A DNA stretch of 64,000 nucleotides from Pirellulaceae bacterium (GTDB lineage: Bacteria; Planctomycetota; Planctomycetia; Pirellulales; Pirellulaceae), in contig JAHBXS010000005.1 of assembly GCA_019636375.1 (NCBI GenBank), positions 248,001 to 312,000 on the forward strand, read 5' to 3'. Below, piece after piece: positions 19,541-27,704 of this stretch. A model generated the notes under the pieces. It was not told where the DNA came from and made no database searches. It saw only the letters and a program-made list of their open reading frames with translations. Positions within the stretch are counted from its first letter, which is position 1. Each line of letters begins with the position of its first letter. The position numbers and the translations under genes were made by a program.

Positions 19541-20674
19541 ATGCAGCATTTGAATTTACTTGAACGGGGACAAAATCGCGCGAGGGAGCCGCAGACAACG
19601 AACTTGGGAAATTTCCAGGTCTTATGGGAACAGCTCCATTCGGGGCTCGCCGCAGGCGTGTGGCGACTGGCGATTCAGGCCGACGATTTTCGCGTGTCGT
19701 TTTTGCCAACGCGGGGGATGAGCATCGAAGATGTTTACATTGGCGGGTTTCGGTTTGGCTGGGATAGTCCTGTGCCAGGTCCGGTTCATCCAGCAATGGT
19801 CCCGATGTTTGCGCCCGATGGCTTGGGGTGGTTGCACGGATTCACCGAACTGTTGGTCCGTTGTGGATTGACGAATAACGGAGCACCTCAGTTTAACGCT
19901 CAAGGGAGTTTGGAACTGCCACTTCACGGTCAAATCGGAAATTTGCCCGCTCAACAATTGCGGTTGACGTTGGTCGATGACAATTGCTTGGAGGTGGAAG
20001 CGGAAGTCGATGAAGTCCGCTTCCATTTTCAAAAGTGGCGATTGTCAACTTGTTACCGGATCAGAATCGGTGAAACTAAAATCGAGGTTGTCGACAAAGT
20101 CACCAACCTGTCCGGACGCAAGAACGATTTCCAAATGCTGTACCATTTTAATTTGGGACCACCACTGCTCGAGACGGCGAGCAAACTCCATTTAACCGCC
20201 AAGACCGTCGTACCTCGAAACGAGTTATCCGAGAGCGACCTTCAATTCTGGGATACGATGCCGCGAGTTACGCCGGAGGGTAGCGAACAAGTCCTGTTTA
20301 TGGAACCGAAACCAGACGCCAATGGGCAGGCTTGGGCTGTGTTGACCAACCCCGATTGGACGGCAGGGGTTGGAGTCGAGTACAACGTTGCGGAGTTGCC
20401 CTGTTTGACGATTTGGAAAAACCCTGCCGATCTGCGGGATGGATACGTTCTGGGAATTGAACCGGGGACGAATTTCCCCAATCCGAAACGCTACGAGGCG
20501 GAACAAGGCCGCACGGTGTGGCTTGAACCGGGAGCGTCGACGGAAATTCGGACCACTTGGCATTTCGCGGCCGACATGCCTGCGGTCGAAATTCTGTGTC
20601 GCATCGTGGAAGGCATCCAAGGCGCGGAGCCCCCCACAGTCCATTCCACTCCGCAACCAAAATGGTCTCGTTAA
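19541..20674 (+). CDS. DUF4432 (aldose-1-epimerase-like) family protein
   Basis: A 377-residue beta-sandwich protein with the DUF4432 hallmarks: FLPTRGMSIEDVYIGGFRFGWDSP at the start, PLHGQIGNLPAQ in the first third, and LGIEPGTNFPN near the end. The family is related to aldose 1-epimerases. The ATG at 19541 is preceded by AGGAG at the right distance; TTG 19538 is one codon earlier and less likely. It is divergent from the cupin/isomerase operon, so a shared promoter region (19281-19540) probably serves one sugar pathway. Confidence 0.82.
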   Translation: MQHLNLLERGQNRAREPQTTNLGNFQVLWEQLHSGLAAGVWRLAIQADDFRVSFLPTRGMSIEDVYIGGFRFGWDSPVPGPVHPAMVPMFAPDGLGWLHGFTELLVRCGLTNNGAPQFNAQGSLELPLHGQIGNLPAQQLRLTLVDDNCLEVEAEVDEVRFHFQKWRLSTCYRIRIGETKIEVVDKVTNLSGRKNDFQMLYHFNLGPPLLETASKLHLTAKTVVPRNELSESDLQFWDTMPRVTPEGSEQVLFMEPKPDANGQAWAVLTNPDWTAGVGVEYNVAELPCLTIWKNPADLRDGYVLGIEPGTNFPNPKRYEAEQGRTVWLEPGASTEIRTTWHFAADMPAVEILCRIVEGIQGAEPPTVHSTPQPKWSR

Positions 20675-21011
20675 GCGAAAACGATGGTTGGTGGACGTGT
20701 ACAAACATGGGACTTTTGCTCCCATTCGCCGCGTTACGAACGGTTTTGTGAGTTTGAGTGAAAAAATTCTTTCAAAAAACCTCCTGCGGCAATGCTGACG
20801 CGAAGCCCCTTGGGCAAGGCTTTTGGTTGGCGGGAGTCCCCTTGGCTCTTTTTTCTCGAACATTTGCGAAAATGCGACATTTTTTGGCCTTGCCGCAACA
20901 AAGGTTCCGAAAAAAATGGTGATTCCTTGCGAATCAACTGCCGATATAGTTTCGTTGATTTCAATTTTTTCAAAAGCCTTTACATCACACAAAAAATCAG
21001 GAGAAACTCCA
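20675..21011. other. Intergenic gap with no recognised content
   Basis: Between the DUF4432 gene and the 93-residue protein. Apparent open frames here start from weak sites and are not supported by codon use. The last part should hold the promoter and 5' leader of the next gene. Confidence 0.4.
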
Positions 21012-21293
21012 ATGGGTACTTTGGTCGCCAACTGGCACGACGAAGCGAAAAGCCGCACGATCAATTTTTCAGTCGCTTACGAAATCTGCTCGGCTGGACA
21101 AGTCAACATAAGCGACATCATTCCCGACCACGTAACGATTGTCTGCCCAGAATCGAATACCACACTCAAGACCATGAGCGTTTACACCGCCAAGGGACGC
21201 CAAATGCTGGCCAACCAAATTCGCAACTCCACTCGCATGGAAGATTTGAAGCGAGAAATCCTGGAACGTCGCTCGGCAGCAGCGAACGTCTAG
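21012..21293 (+). CDS. Conserved small protein, function unknown
   Basis: A 93-residue soluble protein starting MGTLVANWHDEAKSR. AGGAG lies seven bases before ATG 21012, and a strong terminator follows the stop, so this is a real monocistronic gene even though longer open frames cover it. The chain has a strand-rich first half (TINFSVAYEICSAGQVNI) and a helical, charged second half (MEDLKREILERRSA). No family recognised. Confidence 0.75.
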   Translation: MGTLVANWHDEAKSRTINFSVAYEICSAGQVNISDIIPDHVTIVCPESNTTLKTMSVYTAKGRQMLANQIRNSTRMEDLKREILERRSAAANV

Positions 21294-21339
21294 TTGCCCC
21301 TGCGAATTCCATTTATATTCGCTTGAACCTGACAGAGAG

Positions 21340-21369
21340 GGCCCCGACAGTTATTAGCGTGTCGGGGCC
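21340..21369 (+). terminator. Rho-independent terminator
   Basis: GGCCCCGACA, ten bases, TGTCGGGGCC: a perfect 10-bp GC-rich stem followed directly by TTTTATTTTT. It ends the transcript of the 93-residue protein. Confidence 0.92.
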
Positions 21370-21434
21370 TTTTATTTTTGGCTGCTCCGTTTGCATTTGG
21401 GTAGGCTCTGGCTGACATGAGGACATCTTTCACA

Positions 21435-21468
21435 AAAAAAGGCTGGCCTAGATAGGCCAGCCTTTTTC
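21435..21468. terminator. Bidirectional terminator
   Basis: AGGCTGGCCTA, two bases, TAGGCCAGCCT, flanked by an A-run on the left and a T-run on the right. It lies between convergent genes and most likely ends the exported-protein gene on the minus strand and backs up the terminator at 21340. Confidence 0.9.
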
Positions 21469-21503
21469 GATGACTTCCTCGACAGCGACACTCATTTCAG
21501 CCG

Positions 21504-22148
21504 TTAGTTTCCGGCTGTCGCGCTGCTGACCGATTCCCCAGAGCTGATCGGGATGATTGGTGGTTGGAGTTGCTGTTGATAGGCGGTGTTCACATCAGAT
21601 GTTCTCGATCCGCTGAAGCGAATGGGTTCTTGCGAACTGACGACGACGTTCCAAGGTGTGTTTGGCCCCAATCGGTCTTGAAGCGCTGAACGGACGAACT
21701 CAATCCGATTTTGGGCGTTTTGAGGATTGAAATGCGAAGACACGAAAACGGCTGGGGCGTTGGGGTTTGATACGATTTCTCCCAGTTTGGTTAACCCGAG
21801 ATTGTTGAGACTTCCTGTTTCGGGATCAAAATGGCAATCTCGAAGTGTGCAGGTTTCGCAAAGCCCTGCCGCGAGATTTGCGGTCCAAGCAGAATTATAC
21901 GCTTGGGCGTCCCAGCAGTTGAAGGGGCGCCACCATGCTCGGTTTCGGGCATCAATTTGCTGCAATTGCTGGCGATACTCCTCGCTATGGGCAGCAAACG
22001 ATCCGTTTCCGCGTCCGGATCCATTTGCACCTTGGGAACAATCTCCACAGTTCCCTGGATAGGCTCCATATTGGGCAAACGCATTGGCCGACGCCAAAAC
22101 AAATGTGGCAACAATAAGTGAACGGAAGCACTGCGAGTAGACCGTCAT
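21504..22148 (-). CDS. Exported protein of unknown function
   Basis: The product (214 aa from ATG 22148, with GGAG before it) starts with a clear signal peptide (SLIVATFVLASANAFAQ) with cleavage after AFA. The mature part is Gly/Asn/Cys rich first (GNCGDCSQG), then has a WWRPFNCWDAQAY segment and CETCTLRDCHFDP, and a more regular C-terminal half (KLGEIVSNPNAPAVFVSSHFNP, then RIEFVRSALQDRLG) that recalls periplasmic domains where repeats of NP and R-x-x-x-V-R define an alpha/beta fold. Six cysteines in the first half suggest disulfides. Family not recognised; probably planctomycete-specific. Confidence 0.75.
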   Translation of the reverse strand: MTVYSQCFRSLIVATFVLASANAFAQYGAYPGNCGDCSQGANGSGRGNGSFAAHSEEYRQQLQQIDARNRAWWRPFNCWDAQAYNSAWTANLAAGLCETCTLRDCHFDPETGSLNNLGLTKLGEIVSNPNAPAVFVSSHFNPQNAQNRIEFVRSALQDRLGPNTPWNVVVSSQEPIRFSGSRTSDVNTAYQQQLQPPIIPISSGESVSSATAGN

Positions 22149-22274
22149 CAAACTAACTCCCAAGTAAAAAAAGCGGGGCCTACCTTGGTTGGCCTGCTCT
22201 AATTATCGGATGTTCGGCCTATGGCAGATCGATCAATAAAACGATGTTTTTCGAAATATGAGGGGCCGTTTAGG

Positions 22275-23225
22275 CTATTTACCCATGGCTGGGAGCATTT
22301 CGTTGACCATGGTGATTGCGGCGGGTCCAACGAGAACGACGAATATGCCGGGGAAAATGAAAAGAACTAACGGAAAAATCAGTTTTACGGCGGTTTTTGC
22401 TGCTTTTTCTTCAGCCAATTGCCGACGCCGCGTTCGCATCGTATCGCTTTGCGTCCGAAGAGCTACCCCGACGCTTGTCCCGAAGCGATCAACCTGAATC
22501 ATGATTTGAGCCAAAGTCTTGAGGTCGTCGACTCCATTGCGATCACCCAAGTCTTGCAAAACATCGGTACGGCCGCGGCCCATTTGAAGTGCTTGGTTAC
22601 AAATTTTGAACTCGTGGGCGATCTCAGCATGTGTCGATGACATCTCATCGGCGACACGACGCATCGCTTGGTCGAGCCCTAATCCAGCCTCAACGCAGAC
22701 GACCATCAAATCCAAAGCGTCCGGAAGCCCCAAGAAAATGTTCTGTTTTCGACGACTAATCAAAAACGACAGGGCGAATTCGGGGACAAACAAAGCAAAA
22801 CCAGTTGCGGTCAACGTGTAAATCATTGTCCACATGTTGATTCCGTTAAACATCAAGGTGAGACCACCAGCCAAAACAAAGGCTGCCATGGCACAGATGC
22901 CCTTGATGGTGACGAAGATCGGCATCGCATTTTCGCCACGAAAGCCTGCATGGTTCAACCGCTGTTTAAGATTGTTGAGTTCTTTCTCTGACTTCGGCGT
23001 TAGAGAATCGGAAAGACTAGGACTGGCGGCTTCAAGGAGTTTGGTCAGGCCATTTCGATCATCCAATGACGCATCAGGCCGATTGGAAAGTTTGCGGGTC
23101 ATGAGATCGAGTCGGGACTCGGCGCGACTACGGCGATTAAGCAGAAAATCCCCAATGGCCCAAACACCGAGGGCTGCAGCGATACAAACTGTGAAAGGCA
23201 ATATAGTTACAAAGTCCAGTTCCAT
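22275..23225 (-). CDS. tadC: Type II/IV secretion system F-type inner membrane protein (TadC-like)
   Basis: A 316-residue membrane protein with a T2SSF domain: two hydrophobic segments near the N-terminus and middle (TVCIAAALGVWAIGDFLL; MWTMIYTLTATGFALFVPEF), the cytoplasmic part LPDALDLMVVCVEAGLGLDQAMRRVADE which is diagnostic, and two hydrophobic segments at the end (LIFPLVLFIFPGIFVVLVG). In Tad systems TadB and TadC form the platform for pilin assembly. It is the third gene of the cpaF-tadB-tadC order, after a 246-base gap occupied by a palindromic element. Confidence 0.9.
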   Translation of the reverse strand: MELDFVTILPFTVCIAAALGVWAIGDFLLNRRSRAESRLDLMTRKLSNRPDASLDDRNGLTKLLEAASPSLSDSLTPKSEKELNNLKQRLNHAGFRGENAMPIFVTIKGICAMAAFVLAGGLTLMFNGINMWTMIYTLTATGFALFVPEFALSFLISRRKQNIFLGLPDALDLMVVCVEAGLGLDQAMRRVADEMSSTHAEIAHEFKICNQALQMGRGRTDVLQDLGDRNGVDDLKTLAQIMIQVDRFGTSVGVALRTQSDTMRTRRRQLAEEKAAKTAVKLIFPLVLFIFPGIFVVLVGPAAITMVNEMLPAMGK

Positions 23226-23371
23226 CGTGATGCTCGTTTAAGTGTTCTATGGTTTCGAAAAACTCTTTTGTGTCGTTGTCATAAACATATTGTCCTGACC
23301 CGCTTCAGTGAGTCGAACGTTAGGATACGCTTAAGATTTCATGCTCAAGTTGATATTTTGTATTTGATTAC

Positions 23372-23472
23372 GAGCCTATCCCTAAAGGGGTCAGACCCTT
23401 TGGAGGCTAGGCCAGAATTTGCGTTTTTTGTTTTATCGCCGGAGAGGGTCTGACCCCTTTTGGGATAGGCTC
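23372..23472. repeat. Palindromic MITE-like element, copy 1
   Basis: A 101-bp element with terminal inverted repeats of 28 bases. One end reads GAGCCTATCCCTAAAGGGG and the other, complemented, GAGCCTATCCCAAAAGGGG, both continuing into TCAGACCCT. About 40 bases on the left and 35 on the right match copy 2 at 38510, whereas the centre differs. The right end coincides with the last base of the tadB stop codon. No open frame inside. It can fold into a long hairpin and may act as a terminator between tadB and tadC. Confidence 0.85.
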
Positions 23473-24434
23473 TAAACCTTGATCGTAATGATTTTCTTGA
23501 TCATCGCCGCACCGAAAAATTGCAAAACAATACCTACCGCCAGCATTTGATTCCCCAACGGCTCGCGGAAAAGCATCATGATGTAGTCGTAGTTCAAACG
23601 CAGCATCGTGACGAAGAGGACCGGTGGTAACGCCAACAGCACGACCCCTGACAATCGCCCTTCTCCCGTCAACGCTTGAATTTGTCCTTGAATGGTGAAT
23701 CGTTCGCGAATCAAGTGTGAGATTTTGTCGAGAATTTCGGCCAAGTCCCCCCCAGTTTGCCGCTGCAACAATACGCTGGTGACGAAAAACCGCAAATCCA
23801 AGTTGTCGATACGATCCGCCAGTTTTTGCAAGGCTTCTTCAAGGGGAACTCCCAAGTTCTGTTCTTCGTAACATCGAGCGAACTCTGGTCCTAGTGGGTC
23901 CTCGGCTTGTTGCGAAACCAAATGTATTCCAGCTGGAAGGCTTTGTCCTGCACGCAATGCTTGTCCGATCAAATCTAAACTGTCCGGAAGTTGGGCGGCA
24001 AATTTCTTTAAACGTCGCCGAACCATGAACCACAAATACAAAAATGGCAAGGCCAGCCCAAATACAAAACCAACTAAGAACAACGACTTGATGGGAGAAA
24101 CCACTAATGTGATCAGGGCCACGACGCCACCCATCACACCAGCGATCGTCAAAAACTTGATCGGCTCCGTTTCCCCCATTCCAGCGTTTTGAAGTGTACG
24201 CCGTAGATTGAAAAATCTTCCAACGAACGCTTCTAAAAGCCCAGGCGCGTCATCTAGCGGGCTTGTGAGGATCGATCCCGTTTCCAAAATACTAGTCGAA
24301 GCCGAACGTTTCTTGGTCAGATTTTCTAGTCGAGCTTCGACCGCATTCGTGTCGCTGGCGAACATGCTGGAAATGGCGTAGACCACTCCCGATACACTGA
24401 CCGCAACACTCACAAAAATCAAAAAATATGTCAT
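23472..24434 (-). CDS. tadB: Type II/IV secretion system F-type inner membrane protein (TadB-like)
   Basis: A 320-residue T2SSF protein with an N-terminal membrane segment (FLIFVSVAVSVSGVVYAI), a central pair (FLTIAGVMGGVVALITLVV; FLVGFVFGLALPFLYLWFMV), the cytoplasmic motif LPDSLDLIGQALRAGQSLPAGIHLV, and a C-terminal hydrophobic tail. The second membrane component of the Tad pilus assembly machine. It follows cpaF by 25 bases. Its TAG stop abuts the palindromic element. Confidence 0.9.
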   Translation of the reverse strand: MTYFLIFVSVAVSVSGVVYAISSMFASDTNAVEARLENLTKKRSASTSILETGSILTSPLDDAPGLLEAFVGRFFNLRRTLQNAGMGETEPIKFLTIAGVMGGVVALITLVVSPIKSLFLVGFVFGLALPFLYLWFMVRRRLKKFAAQLPDSLDLIGQALRAGQSLPAGIHLVSQQAEDPLGPEFARCYEEQNLGVPLEEALQKLADRIDNLDLRFFVTSVLLQRQTGGDLAEILDKISHLIRERFTIQGQIQALTGEGRLSGVVLLALPPVLFVTMLRLNYDYIMMLFREPLGNQMLAVGIVLQFFGAAMIKKIITIKV

Positions 24435-24459
24435 GAATTTATCTCTTGGCGACTCAGCA

Positions 24460-25770
24460 TTAGCATTGCAACATGACGCGTTCGCGGAAGATACTTGCCG
24501 GGAGCTTTATCCCTGACGATTCCAAACGAGCCATACATTTGGGACGAACCCCGGAACAAATGAACTTTCCAACCGCCTTGCCGTTTTCGTCGACCCCTTC
24601 TTGGACAAATTTAAAGATGTCCTGGGTAACAATCGTCTCGTTTTCCATCCCGCAGATTTCGGTAATGTGTGTGACTTTTCTTGCCCCTCCTTGCAACCGG
24701 TTCGCTTGCACGATCAAGTTGACGGCACTCGCAATTTGAGTCCGCATCGCTTTGATCGGCAATTCAAAACCCGACATCATGATGAGCGTTTCTAAACGAG
24801 CCAAACAGTCGCGAGGCGTATTGGCGTGCGTTGTCGTCATCGAACCTTCGTGGCCTGTATTCATGGCCTGCAACATGTCCAAGGCTTCCGGTCCCCGGCA
24901 TTCCCCGATGATGATTCGTTCAGGACGCATACGCAAGCAGTTTCGCACGAGGTCTGTGGCCGTGACCTCTCCCTTACCCTCAATATTAGGTGGCCGCGTT
25001 TCCAAACGCACGACGTGTTCCTGTTGCAACTGCAACTCGGCGGCGTCTTCGATGGTGATGATCCGGTCAGTATTCGGAATGAAGCTCGACAAAGTATTCA
25101 GCAACGTCGTCTTTCCGGAACCCGTACCGCCAGAGATGATGATATTGAGGCGAGCCTTCATCGAACCTTCAAGCAGCATCACCATTTCGGGAGTGAACGC
25201 TTTGTAGTTCAACAAGTCTTCCAACTTCAAAGGGTTCGAACCGAATCGCCGAATCGACATCGCCGCCCCATCCAAGGCGAGCGGAGGAATAATTGCGTTG
25301 ACACGAGACCCATCTTCCAAACGAGCGTCAACCATCGGGCAAGTTTCATCGACACGTCGCCCAACCTTTGAAACGATCCGGTCAATGATTTGCAACAAGT
25401 GGGCATTGTTGCGGAACTCGACGTTGCTCCGCTGCATCTTGCCCCCGCGCTCGCAGTAAATGTTCTTTGGACCGTTGATCAAAATATCGCTGATCGTCGG
25501 ATCCTTGAGGAGCAACTCTAACGGCCCAAGCCCAAAGGTTTCATCGAGCACTTCATCGATCAGACGGTCCCGCTCCAGGCGGTTCAGCAGGCTACTTTCG
25601 CTGTCGCACAAATGCTCGACAACGACGCGAATCTCCTTGCGGAGGACATCCCCCTGCAATTCCCCAACGCGGGCCAAATCCAATTTGCCGATTAGCTTTT
25701 GATGAATTCGCTGCTTGAGCAAGTCGAATTCGTTGGTCTTGAGACTGTTTTTAAGCGAACCACTACTCAT
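24460..25770 (-). CDS. cpaF: Tad/CpaF-type pilus assembly ATPase
   Basis: A 436-residue hexameric secretion ATPase of the TadA/CpaF family that powers Flp pilus assembly. Walker A GGTGSGKTT is at 214-222; the Walker B region follows with DLVRNCLRMRPERIIIGECRG, and the His-box GHEGSMTTTHANTPRD. The N-terminal domain includes ILINGPKNIYCERGGK, typical of CpaF. First gene of the cpaF-tadB-tadC set. The other Tad genes (pilin, prepilin peptidase, secretin, CpaE) are not here, so they must be elsewhere or the cluster is split. Confidence 0.95.
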   Translation of the reverse strand: MSSGSLKNSLKTNEFDLLKQRIHQKLIGKLDLARVGELQGDVLRKEIRVVVEHLCDSESSLLNRLERDRLIDEVLDETFGLGPLELLLKDPTISDILINGPKNIYCERGGKMQRSNVEFRNNAHLLQIIDRIVSKVGRRVDETCPMVDARLEDGSRVNAIIPPLALDGAAMSIRRFGSNPLKLEDLLNYKAFTPEMVMLLEGSMKARLNIIISGGTGSGKTTLLNTLSSFIPNTDRIITIEDAAELQLQQEHVVRLETRPPNIEGKGEVTATDLVRNCLRMRPERIIIGECRGPEALDMLQAMNTGHEGSMTTTHANTPRDCLARLETLIMMSGFELPIKAMRTQIASAVNLIVQANRLQGGARKVTHITEICGMENETIVTQDIFKFVQEGVDENGKAVGKFICSGVRPKCMARLESSGIKLPASIFRERVMLQC

Positions 25771-25893
25771 GTTTATGTCACCATCCTAAAGACACAAAAG
25801 TCCTAAAACCAGATATTTCCCGACAATCAACACAGAGACAACTCGTTACAATAAACTTAGTTCATAAGTTGACGAGTGTCGCAGAGTTTTCCC

Positions 25894-26448
25894 ATGAATT
25901 CCTGGCTTACCGGGCATTTTTTGATTGCCGTTCCAGCACTGTCGGATCCGAATTTCTTTCGGACCGCAGTACTCCTTTTTCAGCATTCGGAATCGGGAGC
26001 GGCCGGTGTCGTTATTAATCGTCGAACCCATGTCAAAATCTCTGAACTCAGCGATGATTTCACAGCGGACACCGAAGGTGCCGAAGGTTTCGTTTATTCC
26101 GGTGGACCAGTGGAAGGGCCTGTGATGGCTGTGCATACAAGTTTGGTATTGGCGGAATTGCCTATTGTGCCGGGACTATACCTTTCAACTGACAAAAATA
26201 TTCTCGCGAAACTTACGCAACAGACAGAACATCGATACCGCTTTTTTGGCAATTACTCGGGCTGGGGTCCGGGGCAATTAGAGCAAGAACTTGAGGCTGG
26301 CGGATGGCTGACCACCCCCGCAGACTTGGACGACATTTTTGAAACTGATGACGAACGTTTATGGAAGTCGCTCTGCGAACAAGTCGGTCTCTCCATTCTC
26401 TGGCCTAATAACCGCGAACTCGGCAATCAAGACCCCTCCTGCAATTGA
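25894..26448 (+). CDS. yqgE: YqgE/AlgH family protein
   Basis: A 184-residue protein of the UPF0301 (YqgE/AlgH) family: LTGHFLIAVPALSDPNFFRTAVLLFQHSESGAAGVVINR is the family signature, and SGGPVEGPVMAVHT and YSGWGPGQLEQELEAGGWL follow in order. The family is conserved in many bacteria but its biochemical role is unsettled. The start at ATG 25894 (MNSWLTG) fits the family better than GTG 25876. It is divergent from cpaF with 123 bases between. Confidence 0.9.
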   Translation: MNSWLTGHFLIAVPALSDPNFFRTAVLLFQHSESGAAGVVINRRTHVKISELSDDFTADTEGAEGFVYSGGPVEGPVMAVHTSLVLAELPIVPGLYLSTDKNILAKLTQQTEHRYRFFGNYSGWGPGQLEQELEAGGWLTTPADLDDIFETDDERLWKSLCEQVGLSILWPNNRELGNQDPSCN

Positions 26449-26600
26449 CTAGAACGGCTAACATCCATTGCAACCAAAAAAGCCCGATTCAAATGCGTTC
26501 TCGCCTTTTTCGTCCTGATTTTGCCCTTGACTAAACCACCTATTTTTGGTGCTATACCACCTCTTGAAGGCATTGGCACACTACTTCCCTTTGAAACAAC

Positions 26601-27704
26601 GTGAAAATTCTGCAAATTGTCTCTGGACGCGAGGTCAACGGTGCGTTGGTTTACGCCAAGCTCTTGGCCGAGCAATTGCAGGGACGGGGGCATCAGGTCA
26701 CGTTGATGGTTCGGCCAGAATCCTGGATGTGCAAGCAACTGGTTTCAGTGCCCCTAGTCCACTCTCACATGAATCGTTTTCCTCCCAGCGAGTTGATGCG
26801 TACGGCCCGCATGATCCGCGAGAAAAAATTCGATGTTGTTCACACTCATATGAGTCGTGCCCATCATTTTGGTATGTTGCTCAAGTTCCTGACGCGAGTC
26901 GCTACGATCGCGACCTGCCACGCTCCACGGCTTCACCCGCATTGGCATTTTCACGATCTCGTGATCGCAAACTCACATGCCACTCTGCAACATCTGCAAA
27001 ACGTCGTTCGCCTACCCAAAGATCGCCTTGAAACAATTCACTGCTTCGTCGACTTAGAGAATTTTTTACACGTCGAATCGCGAAATCGCGTCTTCTATCG
27101 ACGAGTATTGCATCTCCGCGACGACGAATTCTTGATCGGTGTGGTTGGCGGCGTGTTGCAACGCAAGGGACAAGACGTGCTGGTGAGAGCACTCCCTCAA
27201 ATCTTGAAGGCGATCCCGACCGCCAAAGTGGCCTTCATCGGGCGTTTTCATCGCCGAGAAGCCTACGTCCAAAAAATGCGGGGGTTTCAACTAAAACACA
27301 ATTTGTTGCGAAAGGTCAAATGGTTGGGGATTCGCAATAACGTCAATGAATATCTTCAAGCGTTCGACCTTACCGTCATCCCCAGCAATCAAGAACCACT
27401 GGGACTCGTGGCCATCGAGTCTCAGGCGGCAGGGGTTCCTGTCGTCGCCACAACCGCCGGAGGACTCCCAGAAATTATTTCGGATCATCGTACCGGTTGG
27501 CTGGTCCCAACAAATGACCCAAGGGCTCTGGCAGACGCCATCATTCACGCCGCCCGAAATCCTCATCAGCGTTCCGAAATCGCGGCGTCTGCGCGGCAGA
27601 CAGTCCAAGAAAATTTTTCTCCTGCCCTACTAACCTCCAAAGTCGAACAAGCCTACGAGCGGATTCTTGGCAAACGTCTCCAACGCTTCCCCCACGCGGC
27701 TTAA
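26601..27704 (+). CDS. Family GT4 glycosyltransferase
   Basis: A 367-residue GT-B fold enzyme: the N-terminal Rossmann domain starts MKILQIVSGREVNGALVYAKLLAE, and the C-terminal nucleotide-sugar domain includes VVGGVLQRKGQDVLV, then the EX7E motif region NQEPLGLVAIESQAAGVPVVATTAGGLPEII. The start is GTG, and MKILQIVSG fits GT4 proteins. Probably transfers a sugar onto a lipid or surface glycan. It is isolated from other polysaccharide genes and its last four bases overlap the convergent uvrA stop. Confidence 0.88.
   Translation: MKILQIVSGREVNGALVYAKLLAEQLQGRGHQVTLMVRPESWMCKQLVSVPLVHSHMNRFPPSELMRTARMIREKKFDVVHTHMSRAHHFGMLLKFLTRVATIATCHAPRLHPHWHFHDLVIANSHATLQHLQNVVRLPKDRLETIHCFVDLENFLHVESRNRVFYRRVLHLRDDEFLIGVVGGVLQRKGQDVLVRALPQILKAIPTAKVAFIGRFHRREAYVQKMRGFQLKHNLLRKVKWLGIRNNVNEYLQAFDLTVIPSNQEPLGLVAIESQAAGVPVVATTAGGLPEIISDHRTGWLVPTNDPRALADAIIHAARNPHQRSEIAASARQTVQENFSPALLTSKVEQAYERILGKRLQRFPHAA

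Noticed and set aside
20792-21415. Longer frames around the 93-residue gene
   Set aside because: The AGGAG site and terminator define the smaller gene at 21012-21293; the longer frames run through the terminator or have no start signal.
22275-25770. Complete Tad pilus locus
   Set aside because: Only cpaF, tadB and tadC are found; no pilin, peptidase, secretin or CpaE-like gene is adjacent.
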